Part shown: piece after piece, positions 44,401-54,028 of the stretch
How positions within the stretch are numbered: the first letter of the stretch is position 1
How the letters are laid out: each line of letters begins with the position of its first letter
Assembly (NCBI RefSeq): GCF_000143415.4
Contig: NW_003314339.1
Coordinates: 504,966 to 568,965 of the forward strand
Length of the DNA stretch: 64,000 nucleotides
Origin: Selaginella moellendorffii
Lineage: Eukaryota; Streptophyta; Lycopodiopsida; Selaginellales; Selaginellaceae
Direction of reading: 5' to 3'
The notes under the pieces: generated by a model
What the model saw: only the letters and a program-made list of their open reading frames with translations
Told to the model about the DNA's origin: nothing
Databases searched by the model: none
Position numbers and translations under genes: made by a program

Positions 44401-44474
44401 GATGCTCCCAGTCCAAGTGTGGGTGGCACTACCTACTTGGATACCTAGTGTGGCTCAACGGAACCTCCCTCTAA
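41443..44474 (+). repeat. LARD LTR split by a LINE and truncated by T copy B
   Basis: It starts with the intact terminus TGTGAGACAC at 41443, is interrupted at 41496-43354 by a LINE, and resumes with the minisatellite (about 43550-44150). It stops at 44474 in GAACCTCCCTCTAAG, roughly 650-700 bp before the expected LTR end. The next base is the terminus of T copy B, suggesting that T jumped into this LTR. Confidence 0.85.
41496..43354 (+). mobile_element. 5'-truncated LINE with zf-RVT domain and 18-bp target duplication
   Basis: Direct repeats CCGAAAGGGTGCTACATA (41478-41495) and CCGAAAGGGTGCCACATA (43355-43372) flank a 1859-bp insert. One frame (41587-43245) encodes the C-terminal part of a LINE reverse transcriptase protein. 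It ends with a zf-RVT-type zinc motif (CRECGEIETVKHALWEC, about 42610-42660) and a WEARNRARLDG block common in plant LINEs. Two stops split it, TAG at about 42328 and TGA at about 42412, both one C-to-T step from Gln/Arg codons. RT and endonuclease domains are absent through 5' truncation. The 3' end is not poly-A but ...GTACATACACGTTTCA. Confidence 0.85.
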
Positions 44475-44496
44475 GCTCTATTTTGTTAAAGTGGGA
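44475..44496 (+). repeat. terminal inverted repeat of T copy B
   Basis: GCTCTATTTTGTTAAAGTGG, one mismatch to the copy A ends, abutting truncated LTR sequence. Confidence 0.75.
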
Positions 44497-44894
44497 ATTG
44501 TCATTATCCCACTTGTAAAATAAGGTTTCCAAACCTTTATATTGTATATAAATATAACAAAATTCAACTGCATTGAGGCACATGCCATTTTATTTTAAAG
44601 AAGGAAATGTCTACTCAATCACTTCTCCTCCCCCTGCCACTGCTTCACCTCTCTCTTCTCCTTGTCATCATCGTCCAATTTCTTTCCATCCTTTTAATAT
44701 TGGCTCAGTTGCTCCGAGTCTAGGTGGAGCCCAAGTCCCCATTCAATCTTTACTTTCCCCTTATTAATAAAACAACTTCGTAGATTTCCAATAACATGCT
44801 GTAACACTTCTAGTATAATGCAAATCCTCTCAAAGAATTGTCTTTTAATATTAATACAATGGCATGGAACCCCATGCCATAATAAGTTACATTT

Positions 44895-47059
44895 TTAAAT
44901 AAATACATGCCATCTCAGACTGTTATTTTTTGCCTCCAAACGCCTATACAATAATCTTGGAATTTCATCACTCTCCACACTATCAGGATTTAAACCCAAT
45001 AGTAATGCCATCTCTTCTCTAATACGTCCACGCTCATGTTCAGTGGTCGAAGAACCCATCCGGTTGAGCAGATTATGGAGACGCGGATAGTGCTTGGCTA
45101 GACAATATACATGCCATAAATGATGACTGGTGTCTGTCCGATCAAATGGCTTCTGATATACCGTTCCATCTGCCATTTGGTTGATTTCTGCAGCCACCTC
45201 CTGGACTGGCAGGTTCTCTATCACCATCGCTCCAAGCCGTTTTGCAAGGTCCCCTAGAATATATGGTTTCTTCTCCCTAGTTTCCATATTGCAAGAGATG
45301 GGGTGCACTGCATATGTGTGCGTGTTCGCTGCAGTTTTAATCGGTGAGTCATCGATGATGAGGATTTCACTTGACCTAGCAGTCCGGTTCATCACTACAG
45401 CCTCTGGCTTGACGAAGATGGGCTTGCTACCCCTCACATGGACCATAGTCAAGCAATCCTCCTGCATTAGGAGAAAGTCAAATGGTAATATTACTCGCGT
45501 CTGATCGTGCATCATCTATAGCAACGTTAATGCATTGTGGCGCATCATGGATGTCCAAACTCCCAATTGCAAATTGAACCCGGCCCTCTGTTTTAAGTGT
45601 CGCATGGTCATTATTAGATCCCGTAGTTTCTCCCGTGTGATTAATGTGAATCTGTCTCTTTTGACCAACTTGCAACCACAGGCTTTGGAGGGTGCAGTGA
45701 CATTCGAGGACGAGCCACGCTCATGGGAGAAAAGGACACTGTTTAGATCAAAAACGATACAGTACCTTCGCTGTGACTCTGAAATGAAATGCGTCAGCAT
45801 AAAAAATGGTACAAGTCAATTTTACCATCTACAATATTAGCGAATGGTGCTCCCGATGGTCGTTGAGAGGGTTTTGGTTGAGGAAACGTGAAGGGCAGAA
45901 ATACTCTCCTCTGCAATGTGGGGTCAATCGCATCCGATGGCGTGTGGGCACATGCCATTTCAGCTGTAGACTCTGGTACAACTGGCTCAACAGTGGCATG
46001 GGGTGGTTCTGATGGTGTGTGATCACATGCCATTTCAGCTGGTGCCTCCGTTGGCAAAGTGGACATGACCGAACAGGCAGTAGGGGCGGTGTAGGGAGGT
46101 TCCAATGGCACGTAGTCAGACGATTGGGCACACGTTGAGTCCGTTGGAAATGAGGATACGACCGGCTCGGCGGCTGGGGCGGCCTCATGCGGGTCCAATG
46201 GCGCCTGGTCACCGTCAGTTGGATACGTGGACAAGATTGACTCAGTGGTATGGGCAGCATCAAGTGGAGCGTGGTCAGCTTGCTTGGCGTTGATATGGAT
46301 AGTAGCCTCCACCAGCTTTGATGACTCTTGCAGGCAAGTAGAGTCCACTGGCGGATCCATATGCATGTCCAAATATCTCCCTTCGATTGAGATGGTATCC
46401 TCCCTACTGGCTACTAAAAACAAACTCATTAGCACATTGAATCGACTATACTGTATTTACCATCAACTGCTATTGAGGAACTAGGACCGATATCACTTGG
46501 GCGCACTGCTGATTCTGAAGGATTGGACATACGTTTCGACCCTTGCTTGGCACTATCCTTCCTCGACACTAAAGGCTAGAGTTTGTATCTTAATTCAACT
46601 GAATAATCTCTACTTACCATTTGCTTTGCGACCTACATGGACAATGTTAGAAATGGTAAAAGGTTAGGAATGGATGTACTATTATTTACCTGATGGTTTG
46701 TCTTGTATGACCTTCCTCCACTGCTCTTTGGCCACCTCAGGCTGGCCATCGTCGTCATCATCGTCGTCGTCGTTATTGTGATCGTCACCATTGTGAGGAC
46801 CATCCAAGTCCTCTTCGTCCTCCTCTTCTTCGTCCTCCTCTTCTTCGTCCTCCTTTTCTTTGTCCTCCTCTTCATCCTTCTGCTCTTCCTGCTCATTATC
46901 TTTCTCTGGCTCCTCATCCCCCTCCTGCATTTCTTCCATAGGCTGCTCAGGCTGGATGGCTTGTTCTTCCAGGACCATCTTGGGAAAATCATCTGGTCGA
47001 GTCTCCATCTCAAAATACAAGACATCCATAGCATGTTTTAGTGCGTGACCTAGGACCAT
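44895..47059 (-). pseudogene. acidic / FCP1-like protein of T (copy B)
   Basis: The minus strand carries the same gene as 38924-40650. The acidic exon starts at 47059 and is longer by extra DEEEE repeats. The linker exon runs from about 46412 to 45826. The FCP1 domain (45786-44895) has FDLNSVLFSHE, GVWTSMMRHN and LIIDDSPIK, then about 130 residues missing from copy A (MVIENLPVQEV, LWHVYCLAKHYPRLHNLL, LYRRLEAKNNS). These look like the C-terminal region of plant FCP1-like proteins. A TAG at about 45513-45515 (copy A has CAG) breaks the domain between NALTLL and MMHDQTR. In this copy the Gly after Asp-Leu-Asn is Ser. Confidence 0.65.
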
Positions 47060-47071
47060 ATCCTCACCCGA

Positions 47072-48147
47072 CTATCTTAACATGGTTTCTGCACGTTCTT
47101 GCACCCTTCGAAGACGACGAGATGAGAAAAACGTGGCCCTGACTTGAAAAGCATCCCTCATCCATTGTACCTCTCCATTGAGATTGGGGAAGGGGAGTCC
47201 GCCATAGGAATCTGAGTCAGGAGGTGGTGATTGGCTGCTTTCATTCAGCCCTTGATCTGCAATGAATGGCATGAGCACACACGCCATAACGGCGAGGCAT
47301 TACCTCCTTTTCGAATCAAACGCCTCTGATCCCGACGACTGTCCAACGTGCTTTCGCTTTTTATGACCACTGTCAGTTTGAGCTTGGTTGGTGCTTGCCT
47401 GTTTTGCCTTTGAAGAAGTGTCTCCTGCAAGGAATGGCATGAGACCACACGCCATTGCAAATATAATTTGTACCTCCTTTTTTCCTATTGCTTGTCTGTT
47501 TGTCCTTCTTCGACGCGCCACCAGTGCGCGTTTCAGTCCTCGTGTCTGAATATTCACAATGATCTATAATCAATATGGCATGAGGCCTCACGTGACCTTA
47601 CCTTGTGCAGGTTGTGAGCTCGGCCCAACAGTAGCTGTTAACGCCATTTCAGCATCTGGGGGTGGCCACGCTCTTGCATACAGAGCTTGTGAGATAACAT
47701 TTAAACTTAAAGTGCGTACTCACTAGGTTCGCAGAGAACATACTGTTTTTCTTTGGCAACTGTAATTATATGCTTCATTGAAGTCACCTCTTCAATGGAG
47801 TTTGTCACCGCAACACACGGGACACCCTTGAGTAGTGCGGCTCGAAAGAATAGTCCGCCGCAGTTGTACTCGACAACGCATTTGCCCTTGGAGTCGGAAG
47901 CAGGTGCTATTGCGTTGAAGACCCAGCTGAGCATTTCCCATGCTACACCTGGAGCTTTCTCTGGATTCGAAAGCTCCATAGCCGTCTTCAGTTCCTCAGG
48001 CACGGGTAAATTGACCTCCCTCAGATCAATTCGATCGGCCTTGTCGAACGAAGCTGGGAAGTCACTCCAGTCCCACTCTGCTGCAGGACCAATAACAAGG
48101 GCGAGTGTGAAGATGCGGACATTCGTCGGTATCTTCTTCTTAGCCAT
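47072..48147 (-). CDS. methyltransferase-like ORF of T (copy B), multi-exon
   Basis: Same organisation as 37836-38910, with exon 1 starting at ATG 48147 and an identical exon 1 protein. The intron palindromes are conserved (about 47262-47288, 47432-47457 and 47573-47596). Conservation of the frame in both copies, while neighbouring frames are broken, argues that exon 1 is a real coding unit. Function as for copy A is a weak inference: a motif I-like NCGGLFFRAALLKG without a visible catalytic motif. Confidence 0.4.
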
Positions 48148-48162
48148 TATCCCATGGATCTC

Positions 48163-50292
48163 CTACATCTCCTTGCCTTTCAACCGAGCCTTCACCTCGT
48201 TCAAGGCCTTCCAGAACTTGTGATAGGATTCGGAGTCGTAGATCATATAGTGGACTGAAGATTCCACCTCCACAAGTCCCACCATTAAGTCAATGATGGA
48301 GCTGACTTCGTCGGCATGAGTGATCTCCTCATTTGTGAAGTCCATCACACAAAAGATGTTCTTGACCTGCTCATCTCCGCGGGAAACGATGCTCCTCCAC
48401 CTTTGATCCTCATCCGAATTCACGTATACCCGGTAAGGTTCTCGATAGGCCTCTGCTGCGGGGTCGAGCTGTTTCTGAAGCCGGCGGTCGACATCCCTCT
48501 TAATGAAATTTGGATACTGATCCAACTTCTCAGCTTTACTTTTCGTGGCATCCCGCAGCAGATCGATGAACTTGGGGGCCCCCTTCACGTAGTCGTCGAT
48601 GTCTTCATTTGACAACTCCAGCTCTTCCATCATCTCTTGCGTGGTGTCGATGCTCACCCTCTCCACGGCCACTTGCTCGAAGATCCAATCCTTCAATAGC
48701 GCACGAGCTCTCAGAGTCGTGCACAAGTCCTCGTATGTCACAATATGGCTGGGAGTCATTTTGGTCTTGTTGAAGACTACCTCACCACGTAGAAGGGCAT
48801 TAGCCACTGTCAGAAGGTCGTCGTCGTCTAGAGACCGCGAGAAACGCAAGGCGTTGAGCTTCAAATCATTGGGCTTCCGGCCGTCCTCCACACCCATTGA
48901 GTTTAGCAACTCCCCGTCATGGTACCTCCTCAGCACATCTACCCATTTGTCAAAAACAACTTTTGTCGCGAGTAGAATGTTATGGATGCTGAGTGTGTCA
49001 TTGACCCCCAGTGTTTTCGAGAGAAGACTCGAGAATTCCTGCAATGGAAATGGCATGAGGCCACATGCTATGCCACATGCAACGAGGCTTACCTGCCAGG
49101 CGCTAGTTGCTAGTGCACGTCCTTGTCCTGGTTTTTGTGGCTTCTTCAGTTGAACCCAGAGCTTCCGTGTTCGTGCCAATGTCTCGTGCAGACCCGATTT
49201 GTAGCACGTTTCTTGCTTGACATTCTGCGCGTGGGAGATGGATATGATAGATCGGAGGGGCAAGTTGCCTTTTATCAGGCGGACAACTCTTGTTTTGAAG
49301 ACTTTCTTCACCTCCTCGCCCACCATAATATCCACAACTATCTCTTGCATCGCCAAACTAGAATGCTGCCCAGAGACGGCATAGAGCCGGATGTTCTGAT
49401 CGTCCAACACCTTCCTATTAATCAAGTCTGGAAACCTCGTCTCGCCCTTCATTGTTCGGTAGTAGGGGATCACGTCTGCGATGTCGGGTGTTACTGGACT
49501 TGCCAGCATCTTCTGCTTCAGTTTCTCCACCCACTCATCAGATACTAGCCTGTGGTTGTATTTGCTTTGGATGTCGATACGGCTCACATCGATTGTATAT
49601 ACTTTGTTGGAATAGTAACAAGTACTATTATCTGCGACGATTTTTGCTGCCTCTTCTTGCTCTTTCTGCTCTTTGCGGCTCTTCTTTTTGGTGGGTGTAG
49701 TGTTCGAACCCGAGGCAATGGCATCACCGAGTAGCTTCTTTTTTGGAGCAGGAGAGTCGGACGTCGGCTTGAGCTTGACCACCCTTTTCTGCTTCGGGGT
49801 AGTTTCCAGATCGACCCCCTTCCCCTTCGCTTCGCAAACTGGAGGCACTCTCAACGGCTCAATGTTGGAATATAGTTTTTGAACATCGCCGTAGGTGAGG
49901 TCCGTGGATTCCATGTGATCTTCATAGACCCGCAGCGTCTTTGAAATTGTGGGCCTCCTGGACAACCTCTCCCTAGCTCCCTCTAGGAATTCCTCATAGC
50001 CGCTGCCCCCCTCCGGGAAGCCGCTAGGATGTGCAAGGTGGATCTTGAAGGCGGACGCTGTCTCTACCACAAGTGCCAGTCCATATTCTTGCATGGAACT
50101 GCATGGAGTGTCTGTCACTTGGATGAGGATCCCCATGCATTCTTTTCTCCCACCATCTGTGTTGTACAGCATCAGATCCTCGCCTTCCATCCCGAAAGTC
50201 CAACTGGTGAGCTCCTCCCCCTTCTCTGCATCCACATTGACAGTGGCTGGAAGAAGAACGCAATTCCTCGCCTGTTCAAAAATGCACAACAA
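48163..50292 (-). CDS. ParB/sulfiredoxin-like protein of T (copy B), most complete copy
   Basis: A 709-codon open frame on the minus strand. Residues 1-130 are unrecognised. Residues 165-215 are basic with NLS-like KKK patches (PAPKKKLLGD, TPTKKKSRKEQ). Residues about 228-345 resemble a ParB/sulfiredoxin-type fold: YTIDVSRIDI, NHRLVSDEWVEKL and LYAVSGQHSSLAMQEI, the last matching the G-H-x-R/S-x-x-A loop of ParB-like nucleases. Residues 400-418 (VSLVACGIAC..) are probably a 54-bp intron (49040-49093) with a T palindrome, retained here without a stop. The remainder is unknown, with CVMDFTNEE at the place a methyltransferase DPPY motif might stand. The first exon probably starts at an acceptor near 50271 (TTTTTGAACAG), so the ATG at 50292 may be intronic. 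The stop is 15 bp before the next ORF. Confidence 0.6.
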   Translation of the reverse strand: MLCIFEQARNCVLLPATVNVDAEKGEELTSWTFGMEGEDLMLYNTDGGRKECMGILIQVTDTPCSSMQEYGLALVVETASAFKIHLAHPSGFPEGGSGYEEFLEGARERLSRRPTISKTLRVYEDHMESTDLTYGDVQKLYSNIEPLRVPPVCEAKGKGVDLETTPKQKRVVKLKPTSDSPAPKKKLLGDAIASGSNTTPTKKKSRKEQKEQEEAAKIVADNSTCYYSNKVYTIDVSRIDIQSKYNHRLVSDEWVEKLKQKMLASPVTPDIADVIPYYRTMKGETRFPDLINRKVLDDQNIRLYAVSGQHSSLAMQEIVVDIMVGEEVKKVFKTRVVRLIKGNLPLRSIISISHAQNVKQETCYKSGLHETLARTRKLWVQLKKPQKPGQGRALATSAWQVSLVACGIACGLMPFPLQEFSSLLSKTLGVNDTLSIHNILLATKVVFDKWVDVLRRYHDGELLNSMGVEDGRKPNDLKLNALRFSRSLDDDDLLTVANALLRGEVVFNKTKMTPSHIVTYEDLCTTLRARALLKDWIFEQVAVERVSIDTTQEMMEELELSNEDIDDYVKGAPKFIDLLRDATKSKAEKLDQYPNFIKRDVDRRLQKQLDPAAEAYREPYRVYVNSDEDQRWRSIVSRGDEQVKNIFCVMDFTNEEITHADEVSSIIDLMVGLVEVESSVHYMIYDSESYHKFWKALNEVKARLKGKEM

Positions 50293-51224
50293 TTAGAGCT
50301 GACAGATGAAAAGCTAGCAGCTGGAAATAACGTGAGGCCACACGCCATTCACCACTGCATCAGATGTCTTGAGGCTGCATCCTAAGATGGCGTGAGGCTA
50401 CACGCCATCTGTAACCGGACTGCACTCGAGAGCCCAATCGGTGCATGCCAATGTTGCTACTGAATGGCATGTGGCCTCATGCCATTTTCTACTTGGCCTA
50501 AAAGACTTACCATTTGAAGCCGAATGGAGGCCGTGACAATCGAGGCCGGACTCGCTGGCGAATGTGCACTGTGTGTGCAGCAGATCGTAGCAGCAAGGCT
50601 ACTCTGCCACTTACAGTTGGAGAGTGGCGCTGAAATCTCCCGGGACGCCAAGTGGGCTGCGTGTGGGTGGCGGAGTGGGCGGTGGAGTTGGCGGCGAAGT
50701 TACAAACTAGGTGTGTCTTGAAGTGGACGCCGATGCACACGAGCGCGATGCGAGCGCAATGCGAGCGCGAGTGTGATGCAAGCGTGAGTGGATGCCGATG
50801 CACACGAGAAACCTGTAGAGAAGGTAGATGAGCGCGAATGTGAGCGTGATCGCGAGTGGGAGCACAATGCAAGCGCGAGTACGATGCAAAATGCAAAACC
50901 TAACCTCACACGCGCGAAATGTCACGACGGTTGGTAATCCCGCCACGTCATCATTCCTCGGACTTGGGCGCCACCATTAATTTCTGGATTGCCGCGCACA
51001 TGCATGCAAGTGAAATCCAAAAGAAATCCGCAACGTCATCATTCCTCGGACTGCATGCACGCGAAATCCAAAAGAAAGATCATGATTGGGATATCATTTA
51101 ATACCCTCACTATATTTATACCATGCATGATTGGATATTCCAAAGCATCTTGTATTTCCAAAAATGCCAGATGGAATTATAAGATCTGGTTTGTCAGAGG
51201 ATTTGATGTGATGTTCAAGCGTGT
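50293..51224. other. 5' region of T copy B genes with palindromes and tandem repeat
   Basis: No confident gene. T palindromes occur at about 50331-50349, 50384-50410 (ATGGCGTGAGGCTACACGCC) and 50463-50486 (ATGGCATGTGGCCTCATGCC). A GC-rich GAGCGCGATGCGAGCG-type tandem repeat covers 50735-50890. Upstream exons of the ParB-like gene may be hidden here. This part is missing from copy A. Confidence 0.6.
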
Positions 51225-52162
51225 GGGCTCATGCAATTTTGATCCCAAAAAATGCACCAAAAAATGCTTGGCATGATCTGGCATTATCTCTTGAATGGCG
51301 TGGGGCCGCATGCCATTTTCAGGGGCACATTGGAGTATATTCCTAGAATATTCTGATAGGCGCGAGAGTTTTTTGAGTTTTCTGGAGATCCAACCGTTAG
51401 ATTGCAACTAGATTTTACAAAATGGTATACAATGTCTTTCTTGATGACCCTGCAAAGAAGCATCTCGATCAGACACCACATGAGACCACACGAGCCTTAC
51501 AATGTTTCAGGGGCATTTGCCATAGATCCGACCGTTATTTTGCTCCAAGATTTTACAGTTTGGTGTGCATTGACCTTTCCATCGAAACTGCAAAGGGACA
51601 TCACAATCAGATGCGGGATCACAAAAACTAACTTCACTAACTCTGGTTTCACCAAGATCTACGTAAGGAGTTATGAAATGAAAGGACCCTCTCTATTGAA
51701 ATGTGTTTATGGTCTTAGGGGCATTGTGACATATCAAAGGATTTTGCATCAAGTTCTATATTTGCATGTTTATCAAGCTACTGAATTGCTAAACCCTAAA
51801 CCCTAAACCCTAAACATATGGCAAATGCTGCGTGAAGAAAGATGCCCTTTCTGGGCAAATGCTGTAAGAGGCAGATGCTGAGCAGATGTATCTCAGGCTA
51901 GCGAAGGGGACAAACGAAAGCTAGCTATAAACATGACGGGATGCAAATAGATTACTAGGCTGGTCCTGCGAAAATCAAAAACCATAATTGAAAACATTGA
52001 AAATGCAAAAAGAAAGGTTTATAATATTTTTGAATTTTAAGCAACCAAAGGAATGTAAGTAGGGCATGTGTTTGTAAGTTTAAAAATGCCTCAACCACTT
52101 AAATTCCCAAGTAAATAAAGCTGTTTCTATTTTTAGTACAGGTAAACTTTATAGCGTGTGGG
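51225..52162. repeat. copy B version of the 1-kb direct-repeat block
   Basis: Reverse complement of 35630-36575, including the telomere-like CCCTAAA units at 51789-51815. The distal direct repeat is cut at 52162 by LTR insertion. Confidence 0.8.
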
Positions 52163-53275
52163 TGTAAGCGACTAAATTTTCCATTCTACTTTAGTCACTT
52201 AACCACACTTCCAACCACTTGGAGGAGTCTCACTCACAACCTCCATAAGTCCTATTCCAGACTTGGGCTTGCTAGCCCCAAGAATGGCATCCCCGCCACT
52301 CAACCTTTGCACTTGATCCAAGTGCTCCACGTGTCCGATCCCATGACCGACACCCCAAGGTACCACTGACATATCAACCCGTTACGCTAAGGCCATGCCC
52401 CTTTACCTTGGCCACACCGGTGGTCTAACACCACCTGCATCACAGACCCATCTCTCAAGGACTGGGCCATCCGTCCATGAGTGATCATTCCAGATCCACT
52501 CCTTAGCATCCTTAGGATGCCCACAGACATGGGGAATAGCCTTCCCCAATATCCCTTTTCTGGTCTTCACCAAATCCCTTTCTGCCCATGGCCGTGTTCG
52601 CCAACACTGCCACTAGATCAAGGCCCACAGGCCCGACCACTAAGTCCCACGGTCCTCGGGGACTTCCTCACCACACGACTGTGTCCTTGGTCACTACCCC
52701 AGAGGACTGCTCCTCTTCCTTTCCACAGTCTGGGCCTTTGGGAAAACATTTCGGAACACCGTGGCCTTACGCGAGCCACCTGGGTACTCTCCTCGCCTTC
52801 TGTCCTTGGGTGCTCTAGCCATGGGCTTAGAGCGGGTTCCGTTGAGCCACACCAGGTATCCAAGTAGGTAGTGCCACCCACACTTGGACTGGGAGCATCG
52901 GCCAGTCGATCTCCCGGGGGAACTAGAGCCGGCTCTTGAACACTTCACCAAGCTACCCCGCTTGTCGGTCTGTGTTCACTCTAGTCTTGGACTTCCCAGT
53001 GGGCAGCTTATCACCCAACACTGGGTCCGGCCTTCCTGGGCCAAACTGGCCTTTCCTGGCCAAACTGGCTCCACTGCAGTCCTCCCCCTACTATACTTTT
53101 GGAGCTCACCAAACCCCCCAGGGTCTGAGAGACGAACGCTTTGGGCTTTCACCGTCTCAGGCTCTGGACTCGGACTCGGACTCGGACTCGGACTCGGACT
53201 CGGACTCGGATTCGGACTCGGACTCGGGCTCGGGCTCGGTCTCGGCCTCGGCCTTGGTCTCGGTCTTGGTCCCGA

Positions 53276-53307
<32 letters not shown>

Positions 53308-54028
53308 CCGGTCTCGGTCTCGACTTCGGACTCCATCTCGGACTCCATCTCGGACTCCATCTCGGACTCCATCTCGGGTCCATCTCGGGTCCATCTCAGA
53401 CTCCATCTCGGACTCCATCTCGGGTCCATCTCGGACTTCATCTCGGACTCCATTTCGGGTCCATCTCGGGTCCACCTCGGACTCCACCTCGGACTCCATC
53501 TCGGACTCCATCTCGGGTCCATCTCGGACTCCACTTCGGGCTCGAACTCGGGTCCATCTCGAGTCCACCTCGGGCTCCACTTCGGACTCCATCTCGGACT
53601 CCATCTCGGGTCCATCTCGGACTCCACTTCGGACGCCAACTCGGGTCCATCTCGGACTCCACTTCGGACTCCAACTCGGGTCCATCTCGGACTCCACTTC
53701 GGACTCGAACTCGGGTCCATCTCGGACTCCACTTCGGACTCCAACTCGGGTCCATCTCGGACTCCACTTCGGACTCCAACTCGAGTCCATCTCGGACACT
53801 CCCACGTGTCATGTGCTGGTCCTTTTGGGTCCCTTTTTGGAGCCTCGCCTTTTGCTCGCTTCGTGCTCATTCCTCGAGCACTTCGTTGGGAGTTCCACTC
53901 CTGCTCTTGACTTTTCAAGTCGGAGCTTTTGGTCCAAACGTGTTACGCTCGTTTGGCTCTCGCTTCGGCCACTACCATGTGGCGCCCTTCCGGCTCCACT
54001 TTGGGGCCTAGGGATTTTGTGTCTCACA
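52163..54028 (-). repeat. LARD LTR inserted in T copy B
   Basis: 1866 bp, with intact termini TGTAAGCGAC and GTGTCTCACA and the longest minisatellite of the array (53160-53800). It is the first LTR of a tandem LARD array reaching the right edge. Confidence 0.9.

Larger units (their letters stand above)
44475..52162 (-). mobile_element. DNA transposon T, copy B (right half, inverted)
   Basis: It begins at 44475 with the T terminus and runs to 52162, where a LARD LTR cuts it inside the 35551-type direct repeat. Content is near-identical in reverse to 35570-41098, but it keeps the 5' half of the ParB-like gene and the C-terminal part of the FCP1-like domain that copy A lacks. The DUF7869 half is not in the window. 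With copy A it forms an inverted repeat of 4-5 kb arms around a 3.4-kb spacer. Confidence 0.8.
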
